DNA from: an uncultured Acetatifactor sp.
GTDB taxonomy: Bacteria; Bacillota; Clostridia; Lachnospirales; Lachnospiraceae
NCBI GenBank assembly: GCA_949840885.1
Contig: CATKYJ010000006.1
Location: 62,001-126,000 of the forward strand
Reading direction: 5' to 3'
DNA: 64,000 bases
Part shown: in pieces, positions 1 to 8,891 of the stretch
How positions within the stretch are numbered: the first letter of the stretch is position 1
How the letters are laid out: each line of letters opens with the position of its first letter
Made by a program: the position numbers and the translations under genes
Notes under the pieces: generated by a model
Databases searched by the model: none
What the model saw: the letters and a program-made list of their open reading frames with translations, nothing else
What the model was told of the DNA's origin: nothing

Positions 1-1577
1 TCCTTGATGCTCTTCAACTGATTTTGGATATAACTCTCGGTCTCCATGTCCACGGCGGAGGTGGTATCGTCCAGGATCAGGATGGACGGATCTTTCAAAA
101 GGGCCCTGGCCAGGGAAATCCTCTGTTTCTGGCCGCCGGAGAGCCCCATGCCCCGCTCGCCCACGATGGTGTCATAGCCATCGGGCATGGCGTTGATGAA
201 GTGGTTGGCATCCGCCATGATAGCGGCTTTCTTCACCTCATCAAAGCTGCAGTCGGGCCTGCCGTAGGCAATGTTGCCCTCCACAGTGTCGGAGAAGAGG
301 AACACGTCCTGCATGGCCATGCCGATATTGTCCCGCAGATTGTACAGGTCCATGTCCCGGACATCTGTTCCGTTTACCAGCACCTGGCCGGTGGTGGCAT
401 CGTAAAAGCGGCACAGCAGGTTCATCAGCGTGGATTTTCCGGAGCCGGTGGAGCCGATGATGCCGACGGTCTGTCCGGCCGCTACCTTAAAGCTGATATC
501 CTTTACGATATCCTCGTCGTCAGCCCTGTAGGACACGTCCTTAAACTCCACTTCCCCGCGCAGCTTTTCCCGGGAATAATCGAACTCTTCCTCCGGCTTC
601 GGGGCGAAGCGGGGGGTGCGCACCTTGGGCTCCTCGCTGTAGGTAGCGTATATTTTCTCTACGGATGTAATGAAATTCTGAATATCATTTACCCACCAGC
701 CGGCCATGCGCAGAGGCGAGTTCAGCATCCACAGGTATCCGTTGACCTTGACCAGATCGCCCAGGGTGACCTCCCCCTGGATGACCATGTATCCGCCGTA
801 GAGCATCAGCACAACGGTGAGGGCGTAGGCCAGGATTTCAAAGACGGGCACATATTTCATCCAAACCCTGGAACCTTTTATCTGGGCGTCCCGGAACCGG
901 TCGTTCTCAACCTGGAATTTCCCTTTTTCAAACTCTTCCTTGGCGAATGCCTTTACCACCCGGTTGCCGCTGATGTTCTCCTGGACGAAAGCGTTTAGGG
1001 AGGAAAAGCAGTTGCGGTTGCGCTGGAAAGCGGGCTTTACCTCTTTGGACTGCTTAAAGGTGGAGATGGCCGTGAAAGGCAGCACCACCAGCATGCACAG
1101 GGCCAGCTTCGGGCTCACTGTGAAGATCATCACCAGAGCGAAAGCGAACAGCAGTACGTTCTGGTAGACGGAATAGATGATACCTGCCACAAAATGCCGG
1201 ATGGCGTCCATATCTCCCGTCTGGCGGCTCATCAGGTCGCCCGTGCGCTTCTTGCTGTAGAAATTGAAGTCCTCCTCCAGCAGCTTTTTGTACACGGTGC
1301 TGCGCATGTCGTAGAGGACACCCTGGGAGGCTGTCTCGAACATGAGCAGATACAGAAAACGCAGCACGCAGGTCAGCAGCGTGATTGCCACCAGACATGC
1401 GATCAGCTTAGGCAGCAGGTCATAATTGCCTGCCACGATAACGTCGTCCACCATGATACCCGATATGTAGGGGTTGACGATGGACAAGGCCGCGATGATC
1501 GTGGTCAGGAACAGACCGCAGATCATCAGTTTCCGGTACTTCTTCAAGAAGCCGTAGAACCATTTCATAGGTGTCAT
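1..1577 (-). CDS. ABC exporter half-transporter (permease plus ATPase), truncated by window edge
   Basis: About 525 codons are visible from the start; the C-terminus lies beyond base 1. The order is a six-helix exporter membrane domain, then an ATPase domain with Walker A GSTGSGKST (near 445-470), signature LSGGQKQR (near 121-144) and Walker B ILILDD. I chose the ATG at 1577 because GGGAGG lies 8 nt before it; an ATG at 1583 is too close. The residue after Walker B is Asp (LDDTTSAVD) where canonical exporters have Glu. In heterodimeric exporters such as BmrCD or TM287/288 this marks the subunit with the degenerate catalytic site, so I infer a partner gene just outside the window. Divergent from the AraC gene at 1836. 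The substrate cannot be told; multidrug or lipid export is typical. Confidence 0.93.
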   Translation of the reverse strand, partial: MTPMKWFYGFLKKYRKLMICGLFLTTIIAALSIVNPYISGIMVDDVIVAGNYDLLPKLIACLVAITLLTCVLRFLYLLMFETASQGVLYDMRSTVYKKLLEEDFNFYSKKRTGDLMSRQTGDMDAIRHFVAGIIYSVYQNVLLFAFALVMIFTVSPKLALCMLVVLPFTAISTFKQSKEVKPAFQRNRNCFSSLNAFVQENISGNRVVKAFAKEEFEKGKFQVENDRFRDAQIKGSRVWMKYVPVFEILAYALTVVLMLYGGYMVIQGEVTLGDLVKVNGYLWMLNSPLRMAGWWVNDIQNFITSVEKIYATYSEEPKVRTPRFAPKPEEEFDYSREKLRGEVEFKDVSYRADDEDIVKDISFKVAAGQTVGIIGSTGSGKSTLMNLLCRFYDATTGQVLVNGTDVRDMDLYNLRDNIGMAMQDVFLFSDTVEGNIAYGRPDCSFDEVKKAAIMADANHFINAMPDGYDTIVGERGMGLSGGQKQRISLARALLKDPSILILDDTTSAVDMETESYIQNQLKSIK

Positions 1578-1727
1578 AAGCATAACCTCCCTGGAATGCC
1601 TGTATTGTTTTTGCTGCATTCCATCTGCCCTTATTCCTGTTTGCGGGCTTATGGTACATTCTACTTTCTCGGATGCAAAATGAAATGGAGTATCTTGCAC
1701 CCTTGATGTAAAAAATTGAAAAACTGT

Positions 1728-1756
1728 TTTACTTTTCCGGCCAAAGAGGGTACAAT
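1728..1756 (+). promoter_or_regulatory. Promoter of the AraC gene, with shared 16-bp box
   Basis: The -35 is TTTACT (1728-1733) and the -10 is TACAAT (1751-1756), spaced 17 nt. The box TTGAAAAACTGTTTTA (1716-1731) overlaps the -35 and recurs, 15 of 16 bases the same, before the gene at 2815. It contains the palindrome AAAACtGTTTT, so it may be an operator. Confidence 0.6.
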
Positions 1757-1835
1757 AATGAGACAGGCAGCAAAAGTGGCTTAAGGGGCCTGCGGGAGAA
1801 GCTTCGCAGCGGGAATAAAGAATAGGGAGATAGGT

Positions 1836-2702
1836 GTGGGCATGGAAAAGCAGCAGATGGGACAGATATCCATTGACGAAATGGACCCTACTTTCCTATT
1901 TATATGGAAAGGGACCAGACAGAAGAACATGGATGCCGGAGAATATCGAAGCCATGACTATCTGGAGGTGGCGTATATCTTTTCCGGAGAGGGGAAATAC
2001 CGCATTGAAGAAAGCGTCTATCCGGTGCAGGAGGGAGACTTGATGATCCTGAATCCGGGGGTGAGGCACCAGGCATTGGGCTGTCCGGAGGCGGAGACGC
2101 CGTCCACGGAGTTTTTTGTGGGCTTTACCAATATCCGGATCACGGGCTGCCCGGACAATTTCCTGCCGCTTCCGGGCGGGCACTATATTTTGCATACTGC
2201 GGGAGAGCTGCGGCAGCGACTTCTGAAGCTCTGTTCCTCCATGGAGGCGGAGAACGCGGTGCGCAGGCAGGGACGGTACTTTATGCTAAAGTCCTACCTG
2301 GTGCAGATGCTGCTGCTGATCATCAGGGAGCAGTGCGAGCCCATGGAAAGGCCCAAGGGCTGCGCCTTTGAGTCCGCCAACAAAAAATATGTGGTGGAGC
2401 AGGTGGTCAATTACATTGAGGATCACTACAGCGAGAAGATTTCCTTGGATCAGATTGCGGAGAATATGTACTTAAGCCCGTTCTATATCTCACGGATTTT
2501 CAAGAGTGAGACAGGCAGCGCGCCCATCCGCCACCTGATCAATATTCGGCTGGAGAAAGCCATGGAGCTGCTGGAGAAAGGATATACGGGCAGTATCCAG
2601 GAGGTGGCGGCCCAGGTGGGATATGACGATGCGTACCACTTCAGCAAGCTGTTCAAGAAACGGTATGGGATATCACCCTCCCAGGCCAGGCACGGCGGAT
2701 AA
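1836..2702 (+). CDS. AraC family transcriptional regulator
   Basis: 288 residues. The N-terminal half (about 20-150) is a cupin-type sensing domain with an HxxxYLEVAYIFSGEG-like strand pattern. The C-terminal 100 residues are the double helix-turn-helix of AraC/XylS proteins (ISLDQIAENMYLSPFYISRI, then IQEVAAQVGYDDAYHFSKLF). It probably binds DNA in response to a small ligand, often a sugar in this family. The start is GTG at 1836, 6 nt after AGGGAG (1824-1829); an ATG at 1842 is the alternative. It is divergent from the ABC exporter and is followed by a gene with a near-identical promoter box, so it may control itself and one or both neighbours. The ligand is unknown. Confidence 0.9.
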   Translation: MGMEKQQMGQISIDEMDPTFLFIWKGTRQKNMDAGEYRSHDYLEVAYIFSGEGKYRIEESVYPVQEGDLMILNPGVRHQALGCPEAETPSTEFFVGFTNIRITGCPDNFLPLPGGHYILHTAGELRQRLLKLCSSMEAENAVRRQGRYFMLKSYLVQMLLLIIREQCEPMERPKGCAFESANKKYVVEQVVNYIEDHYSEKISLDQIAENMYLSPFYISRIFKSETGSAPIRHLINIRLEKAMELLEKGYTGSIQEVAAQVGYDDAYHFSKLFKKRYGISPSQARHGG

Positions 2703-2736
2703 AGTCTGTCAATTTTTTGACATGTTGAAAAAGTGT

Positions 2737-2764
2737 TTTAAAGGGAAGCGGAATTTGGTATAAT
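2737..2764 (+). promoter_or_regulatory. Promoter of the DUF1905/C39-like gene
   Basis: The -10 is TATAAT (2759-2764), extended by TGG just before it. A weak -35 TTTAAA (2737-2742) lies inside the box TTGAAAAAGTGTTTTA (2725-2740), which matches the box before the AraC gene at 15 of 16 positions and lies at nearly the same distance from the -10. Confidence 0.6.
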
Positions 2765-2814
2765 GGCATTTAGATAGGAAACAGAAATGGAAAACACGGG
2801 AATGGAGGTAAGCT

Positions 2815-3483
2815 ATGAGATATTTCTTTCAGTCGGTGGTAGAAAAAAAGGAAAAGGGCTATATGATTCGGATTCCTTTCAATGTGTGGGAGGTCTGTAA
2901 GCAGAGAGACGTGATCCAGGCAGAGGTAGTGCTGGACAATCAGGTCATCGACTGCGAGCTGCTTCCCCAGGAAAAAGGTAATTACGAAATCCATATCGGG
3001 GACGAGGACGCCGTCAGCGTGGAGCTGGGCGTGCCCCACAAGATCCTGCTCCATATCACGGGTTCTTTGATCCGCATGGATCAGAACAGCCCCTACAGCT
3101 TCGAGAATCCCATCCGCAGGGTTGACAGCATGCAGGTCATCATTCAGCCCGAGGACGGACTCTGCGGCCAGTCCTGCGTGGCCATGCTGGCCGGTGTGAC
3201 CATCGCCGAGGTGATCAGCGTCATGGACTGCAGGGAATGGCAGGCCACCATGGGCATGATGATCTCCGCCCTGAATTATTACGGAATTGACCACTCTGAT
3301 GTCATCAATTATACGGAGGGCCGGGACACCGTGCTGCCCAAGTGCTGCATCATGATGGAAAAAATGGGGCGGTACTGCCATTATCTGGTGCATTTCGACG
3401 GCAAGTACTATGACTCCAACTTAGGCGTGATGGAGGAGTATGACATGTCCAAGCTTTTGGGGTATCTGGAGATTAAGTGCTAG
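2815..3483 (+). CDS. DUF1905-like domain fused to a C39-like cysteine peptidase domain
   Basis: 222 residues with no signal peptide or membrane helix, so likely cytoplasmic. Residues 1-85 resemble the small beta-barrel DUF1905. Residues 108-222 look like a papain/C39-type fold: DGLCGQSC gives oxyanion Gln119 and nucleophile Cys121, HYLV gives His189, and KYYDSN gives Asp200, in the order expected of a cysteine peptidase triad. GGAGG lies 8 nt before the ATG. It has its own promoter and follows the AraC gene. The C39 assignment rests on motif order and is an inference; it could be a non-peptidase papain-fold protein. Substrate unknown. Confidence 0.7.
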   Translation: MRYFFQSVVEKKEKGYMIRIPFNVWEVCKQRDVIQAEVVLDNQVIDCELLPQEKGNYEIHIGDEDAVSVELGVPHKILLHITGSLIRMDQNSPYSFENPIRRVDSMQVIIQPEDGLCGQSCVAMLAGVTIAEVISVMDCREWQATMGMMISALNYYGIDHSDVINYTEGRDTVLPKCCIMMEKMGRYCHYLVHFDGKYYDSNLGVMEEYDMSKLLGYLEIKC

Positions 3484-3499
3484 AGGAGCGCAGTTTTCC

Positions 3500-3505
3500 T
3501 ATAAT
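3500..3505 (+). promoter_or_regulatory. Possible -10 element of the VOC gene
   Basis: TATAAT at 3500-3505, without a clear -35, lies 110 nt before the VOC gene start. A transcript from here would carry the 12-bp hairpin at 3534-3572 in its leader. Confidence 0.35.
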
Positions 3506-3533
3506 ATAAGCTTTTTGCTATTTGCAGAAGATA

Positions 3534-3572
3534 AAGATCCATCGCTATCATCGGATTGATGCGATGGATCTT
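3534..3572 (+). repeat. 12-bp perfect inverted repeat in the VOC gene leader
   Basis: AAGATCCATCGC (3534-3545) and GCGATGGATCTT (3561-3572) are exact reverse complements with a 15-nt loop. No T-run follows, so it is not a plain intrinsic terminator. It lies between a possible -10 and the ribosome binding site, so it could be an operator or an RNA stem. Confidence 0.7.
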
Positions 3573-3614
3573 ATGGCTTTGGGGAAAGATAAGACAAGAA
3601 ATTGGGAGAAAACG

Positions 3615-3977
3615 ATGAAACTGAAGAACATACTGATTGTAGTTAAGGATATAGAAAAATCCAGACAGTTCTATCACGACATTTTCGGGCTTGGCCTTGT
3701 CGTTGACAATGACGGATACATGATCCTGACAGAGGGGCTGGCGCTCCAGGACGAGAAAATATGGAGAGATTTTCTGGACAGGGACATCATTCCTGAGAAC
3801 AACGCCTGTGAACTGTATTTTGAAGAGTCCGATATTGAGGGATTCATCAAAAAACTGGAAAGCCTTTATCCGGATGTAAAATATGTGAATCGCCTGATGA
3901 CGGACAGCTGGGGGCAGAGGGTGATAAGGTTCTATGACCCTGACGGAAATCTGATAGAGGTCGGCACCCCTGTGTAA
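3615..3977 (+). CDS. VOC (glyoxalase/bleomycin resistance) family protein
   Basis: 120 residues. It shows the vicinal oxygen chelate pattern: a beta-strand start (LKNILIVVKDIEKSRQFYHD), a middle repeat, and a C-terminal strand ending in GQRVIRFYDPDGNLIEVG, where the last Glu is the usual metal ligand. These small proteins act as metal-dependent lyases, isomerases or dioxygenases, or bind toxic compounds; the reaction here cannot be told. The frame is open further upstream (to 3522), but the ATG at 3615 has GGGAGAA 5-11 nt before it and homologues begin there. It is a single-gene unit. Confidence 0.85.
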   Translation: MKLKNILIVVKDIEKSRQFYHDIFGLGLVVDNDGYMILTEGLALQDEKIWRDFLDRDIIPENNACELYFEESDIEGFIKKLESLYPDVKYVNRLMTDSWGQRVIRFYDPDGNLIEVGTPV

Positions 3978-4095
3978 GCAAACCTTCGGTGTATGGAAGA
4001 ATAATGGTATATTGGATCTGAAAGGAAAAGGGCGCTGCTGTAAGGAAGACATCAAGCGAGTACGCCGCTTTAGTCCCGAAAGACTGTACGGTAAA

Positions 4096-4130
4096 GAAAC
4101 AGGCACATGCTCTGCGCACATGCCTGTTTC
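4096..4130 (-). terminator. Hairpin after the small minus-strand frame
   Basis: GAAACAGGCA (4096-4105) pairs with TGCCTGTTTC (4121-4130). Read on the minus strand it is followed by TTT and lies just after the stop at 4157, so it could end that transcript. It may also serve the VOC gene from the other side. Confidence 0.45.
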
Positions 4131-4156
4131 CTGCATTCCCTCCCGGGAAGCGGGTT

Positions 4157-4414
4157 TCAGAAAGTATACTCTTTGGACTGGCGGTAATAATAGGTCTGGA
4201 GCCTGCTGCTTCTGTCATAGGTGACAGTGTAGCACTCCTCCGGGGCGTCCTGCCCGGCAGCCCTTTCGAGGGCGGCGGCGAATACGTGGGAACAGGAGGA
4301 ACGGGACTGCTGCTGCCCGGAGCCTCTCTTCTCCCTTTTCGGCTTCGACACGCCGGATACCATCTGAACCGGATACACTTTGAAATAACTTTGAATTCCG
4401 TTTGCTCCGTTAAT
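4157..4414 (-). CDS. Small hypothetical protein with no usable start codon (possible decayed gene)
   Basis: The frame reads about 85 codons from an ATT at 4414 to TGA at 4157. The residues look protein-like (INGANGIQSYFKVYPVQMVS at the start, YTVTYDRSSRLQTYYYRQ near the end) and codon use matches the neighbours. A strong AAGGAGG lies on the minus strand at 4416-4422, but no ATG, GTG or TTG follows at a useful distance; the first in-frame ATG is about 17 codons inside. Either the true start was lost, or translation starts at ATT, which would sit unusually close to the Shine-Dalgarno. A hairpin follows the stop. Function unknown. Bases 3978-4095 and 4415-4602 hold nothing else I can support. 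Confidence 0.4.
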   Translation of the reverse strand: MNGANGIQSYFKVYPVQMVSGVSKPKREKRGSGQQQSRSSCSHVFAAALERAAGQDAPEECYTVTYDRSSRLQTYYYRQSKEYTF

Positions 4415-4602
4415 CCCTCCTTGGATGTATATTTCAACAGTGTCTTGGTATAAGATATATCGGCGAAAATAGCGGAAAAAAGAATAGATTTCTAAAATAA
4501 ATATTAAATCAGACCAATGGGAAGAAAATGAGAAAAGAAGAGAAAATAAAAGAAAACAAGAGAAAAAAAGAGTATAAAACATTTTGATTTCCGTGAATAT
4601 GC

Positions 4603-4631
4603 TTGCAAAGATTTCCATATAAAACTATTAT
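4603..4631 (+). promoter_or_regulatory. groESL sigma-A promoter
   Basis: -35 TTGCAA (4603-4608), 17-nt spacer, -10 TATTAT (4626-4631). The predicted start of transcription falls just before the CIRCE operator. Confidence 0.75.
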
Positions 4632-4643
4632 ATGTTCCAGTGA

Positions 4644-4670
4644 TTAGCACTCAAACCAAATGAGTGCTAA
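4644..4670 (+). promoter_or_regulatory. CIRCE operator (HrcA binding site)
   Basis: TTAGCACTC (4644-4652), a 9-nt spacer, and GAGTGCTAA (4662-4670): an exact match to the CIRCE consensus. HrcA is known to bind this site and repress groESL until heat shock. The hrcA gene is not in the window. Confidence 0.97.
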
Positions 4671-4743
4671 CAGACATATTACAGGAGCCTGTGGGCCAAC
4701 CCTGTAATCAAAAAATAAATCCGGATAACAGGAGGTAATTATC

Positions 4744-5031
4744 ATGAAGTTAGTACCTTTAGGTGACAGAGTCGTATTGAAACAGTTAGTTGCGGAAGAG
4801 ACCACAAAGTCCGGCATCGTTCTTCCCGGACAGAGCAAGGAGAAGCCCCAGCAGGCGGAAGTGATCGCGGTAGGCCCCGGCGGTGTAGTGGACGGTAAGG
4901 AAGTGAAGATGGAGGTAAAGGTCGGCGACAACGTGATCTACTCCAAGTACGCCGGCACCGAAGTGAAGCTTGACGAGGAAGAGTTCATTGTAGTAAAGCA
5001 GAACGACATTCTGGCAGTCATAAGCGACTGA
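4744..5031 (+). CDS. groES: Co-chaperonin GroES
   Basis: 95 residues, the usual length. It starts with the typical LVPLGDRVVLKQL and has the mobile loop (about 17-35) that binds GroEL, then a small beta-barrel ending in QNDILAVI. As a heptameric lid it closes the GroEL cage and drives client release in the cytoplasm. AGGAGG lies before the ATG. First gene of the CIRCE-controlled groESL unit, transcribed from 4603-4631. Confidence 0.98.
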   Translation: MKLVPLGDRVVLKQLVAEETTKSGIVLPGQSKEKPQQAEVIAVGPGGVVDGKEVKMEVKVGDNVIYSKYAGTEVKLDEEEFIVVKQNDILAVISD

Positions 5032-5226
5032 GAGGATCTAAGGCCTGAAAGTACCGGTCCTGAGGTTTCCTGAATTGTCGGAAAAGGCGCAGGGCAAGAG
5101 AGGCCCGGGAGGTTCCTGGGAACCGTCAGGGCGGGAGAGCCCGGGATTCAGGGCCCGGATGAGGCTGTGGGAACAAAGTGAAAGCAGTTTTGGGTAGTTT
5201 AGAATAAGTTTAGAATAAATTATTGA

Positions 5227-6873
<1,647 letters not shown>

Positions 6874-6947
6874 TCTGCCGGACGGCTCCTGAAGTCGGCG
6901 GCTGCCCCAGGGCGGTCATCGAACAGGATGATAAAGGAAACCAACAG

Positions 6948-6999
6948 GGAGTCGGCGTTAAGACGATCAATATCTTCGTCAGGGCGTCGGCTCCTTTTT
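6948..6999 (+). terminator. groESL intrinsic terminator
   Basis: GGAGTCGGCG (6948-6957) pairs fully, with two G-U pairs, to CGTCGGCTCC (6985-6994), and TTTTT follows. An inner GACGA/TCGTC stem extends the hairpin. Confidence 0.85.
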
Positions 7000-7082
7000 G
7001 CTGTCCCAGGCAGCATGGAACCAGAGCATTCCATGGGCAAAATACAGTGACATCAGTATATTTTACGAGGAGGTCGCAGAAA

Positions 7083-7253
7083 ATGAACAGATTTGAATAT
7101 GTGGTCGTGTCCATCGACGGAGACTATGCCAATCTGAAACGCACGGATATCCAGTCCGATGAACTGAAGCTGGTGGCGAGGGCCCTGCTGCCGCCGGAGA
7201 CCACGGAGGGGACAAGGCTTCTCTATGAGTGGATGGAGTACAGCGTCCTCTGA
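7083..7253 (+). CDS. Small hypothetical protein
   Basis: 56 residues, not assigned to a family. It is a soluble, mixed-charge chain (MNRFEYVVVSIDGDYANLKR, ending LLYEWMEYSVL). The open frame begins earlier, but GAGGAGG (7067-7073) sits 9 nt before the ATG at 7083, so that start is firm. A terminator directly follows, so it is expressed as a short separate unit between groEL and the LytTR gene. The strong Shine-Dalgarno and tight terminator argue that it is real. Confidence 0.7.
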   Translation: MNRFEYVVVSIDGDYANLKRTDIQSDELKLVARALLPPETTEGTRLLYEWMEYSVL

Positions 7254-7258
7254 ATGTG

Positions 7259-7288
7259 AAAAGCGTCCATTTCCAGCGGCGCTTTTTT
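7259..7288 (+). terminator. Terminator of the 7083 gene
   Basis: AAAAGCGTC (7259-7267) pairs with GGCGCTTTT (7278-7286), and the T-run continues to 7288. Confidence 0.75.
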
Positions 7289-7328
7289 ACCTTTCATACA
7301 GGAAATCCTACCTCTTGCGAAAAAGGCA

Positions 7329-7356
7329 TTTACAGACTTTTGATTTGCTGTATAAT
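7329..7356 (+). promoter_or_regulatory. Promoter of the LytTR/LiaF-like operon
   Basis: -35 TTTACA (7329-7334), 16-nt spacer, -10 TATAAT (7351-7356). Confidence 0.75.
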
Positions 7357-7426
7357 CAAAACTGTAAGCTGACGAACGACGCGTTGAAACCAAAATTCCC
7401 GGGCACACAGCAGTAAGGAAAGCCAC

Positions 7427-7888
7427 ATGAAAGTAAAAATCGAAATCGAGGAGGGGCTGGCGGAGGAGGAAGTAGTCATCCGCTGCCCTAGCTTAAGCGA
7501 CTCTGTGATAGCACTCCAAAACTACATAACAAAGCAGGGGAACGGTAAGAGATGCCTTTCCCTGAAAAGCGGCGAGACCGAATTCTTTGTGCCTATGGAT
7601 GAAATTTATTTCTTCGAGACGGAGGGGCGCGACATCCGTGCCCATACGGCGGACAAAATCTTCGTCTGCGGCTACAAGCTGTACGAACTGGAGGAACTGT
7701 TGCCGGGAAGTTTCATGCGGATATCGAAATCCACCATCGCTAATCTGGATTTCGTCTACTCCATCACCAGGAACCTGACCGCTTCCAGCGTTATGGAATT
7801 TATCGGGACGAGGAAGAAAGCAATGGTTTCAAGGGCTTATTTCAAGGCAGTGACAGAGCGGGTGAAAGCCAGAAAATTGGGCATATAA
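7427..7888 (+). CDS. LytTR DNA-binding domain transcriptional regulator
   Basis: 153 residues. Residues 45-150 form a LytTR domain: FVPMDEIYFFETEGRDIRAH, the strand-loop YELEELLPGSFMRISKSTIANLDFV, and the terminal ISR-like VSRAYFKAVTERV. LytTR domains bind direct repeats through a beta fold. The N-terminal 40 residues are not a receiver domain, so this is the stand-alone class that often sits beside a membrane protein gene. The next gene, 41 nt downstream, encodes a LiaF-like membrane protein, which fits a regulator of a cell-envelope response. Confidence 0.88.
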   Translation: MKVKIEIEEGLAEEEVVIRCPSLSDSVIALQNYITKQGNGKRCLSLKSGETEFFVPMDEIYFFETEGRDIRAHTADKIFVCGYKLYELEELLPGSFMRISKSTIANLDFVYSITRNLTASSVMEFIGTRKKAMVSRAYFKAVTERVKARKLGI

Positions 7889-7929
7889 CGCAAAGACATT
7901 CAGAACAATGCGGAAAAGAGGTAAAACGG

Positions 7930-8694
7930 ATGAAGAGGAAAAATTCTTTTTGGGGAATCGTGCTTTTGGCGGGAGCGGCTGCCCTGCTGCTGGGGAAATT
8001 AGGATATTTGCCGCGCATCAGCTTCTGGCCTATCGTATTCAACATCGGCCTCCTGGCAATCCTGATCAAAGGCATCGCCAGGAGAAAATTTGAGCAAATC
8101 CTGTTTCCGGTGGCTTTCTTGATCATTGTGAACGATGAACTGTTAGGCCTGGAGGCCATCACGCCCTGGCCGGTGCTGGGGGCCGCCCTGCTTGGAAACA
8201 TAGGATTGAATCTTCTGTTCCCTAAGTTCGGCAAGGGACGGGGGCGCCGTCCGGGGGGGAGAGGAAAGGGATCCCAAAAGGGCGTGCTGGAGTACAGCCA
8301 GAGCGGGGACGCGGTCTCCTACGAGAATACTTTCGGGGACGCTACCAAATATCTCTCCGGGATCGTGGGCAGCGTGGATGTGGAGAATACTTTTGGAACC
8401 ATGCAGCTTTACTTTACCGAGACCCTGCTGCGCAATCACATGGCTGAGGTAGATGTAGAGACATCTTTCGGCAGTATCGTGATATATGTACCCAGCGTGT
8501 GGAAAGTGGTGTTGGATGTGCAGACAGCCTTTGGAAGCGCGGACGAAAAAGGAAACTGCAATCCTTTTGGGGAGGACGTGCTCTATATCGGCGGTTCCGT
8601 GAACTTCGGCAGCCTGGAAATCGTGTATGTGGGCGAGGAGGAATGCGCGGGGAGCCAAGCCTCGTGTGACGGTCAAAAGCCTGAAGAAACATAA
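7930..8694 (+). CDS. LiaF-like membrane protein (cell-envelope stress family)
   Basis: 254 residues. The first 105 hold about four short hydrophobic helices (FWGIVLLAGAAALLLGKLG first), then a basic linker (KGRGRRPGGRGKG). The C-terminal half (130-240) is a repeated beta-strand domain with the recurring pattern ENTFG / ETSFG / QTAFG / NFG, typical of LiaF/DUF2154-type domains that fold as a beta-helix. LiaF proteins modulate envelope stress signalling in Bacillus. It follows the LytTR gene and is probably co-transcribed, so the two likely work together. No clear terminator follows. Confidence 0.82.
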   Translation: MKRKNSFWGIVLLAGAAALLLGKLGYLPRISFWPIVFNIGLLAILIKGIARRKFEQILFPVAFLIIVNDELLGLEAITPWPVLGAALLGNIGLNLLFPKFGKGRGRRPGGRGKGSQKGVLEYSQSGDAVSYENTFGDATKYLSGIVGSVDVENTFGTMQLYFTETLLRNHMAEVDVETSFGSIVIYVPSVWKVVLDVQTAFGSADEKGNCNPFGEDVLYIGGSVNFGSLEIVYVGEEECAGSQASCDGQKPEET

Positions 8695-8731
8695 AAAACA
8701 CAAAATTTTTTACAGAAATTTTAGAAAACTA

Positions 8732-8760
8732 TTGACAATACCGGGATTTTGGTCTAAAGT
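8732..8760 (+). promoter_or_regulatory. Promoter of the rimP-nusA-infB operon
   Basis: -35 TTGACA (8732-8737), 17-nt spacer, weaker -10 TAAAGT (8755-8760). The palindrome at 8785-8816 would lie about 20 nt into the transcript. Confidence 0.6.
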
Positions 8761-8784
8761 AAATCTGTAAACGATGATTATTTA

Positions 8785-8816
8785 AAGTAAGAGTGGCTTG
8801 CAAGCCACTCTTACTT
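8785..8816 (+). repeat. Perfect 32-bp palindrome in the rimP leader
   Basis: The left half AAGTAAGAGTGGCTTG (8785-8800) and right half CAAGCCACTCTTACTT (8801-8816) are exact complements with no spacer. No T-run follows. It could be a protein site on DNA or a leader hairpin with four or so unpaired loop bases. Confidence 0.9.
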
Positions 8817-8891
8817 GCATGTTGGAAGCGTTTTACAGGACAGGAGATTACAGGAATAGCTTCGCAAAGCCGAAGCCGACGGAGGTTTGGA

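Noticed and set aside
24..998. Long plus-strand open frame over the ABC exporter
   Set aside because: It is antisense to a clear ABC transporter with Walker A, signature and Walker B motifs, and has no ribosome site.
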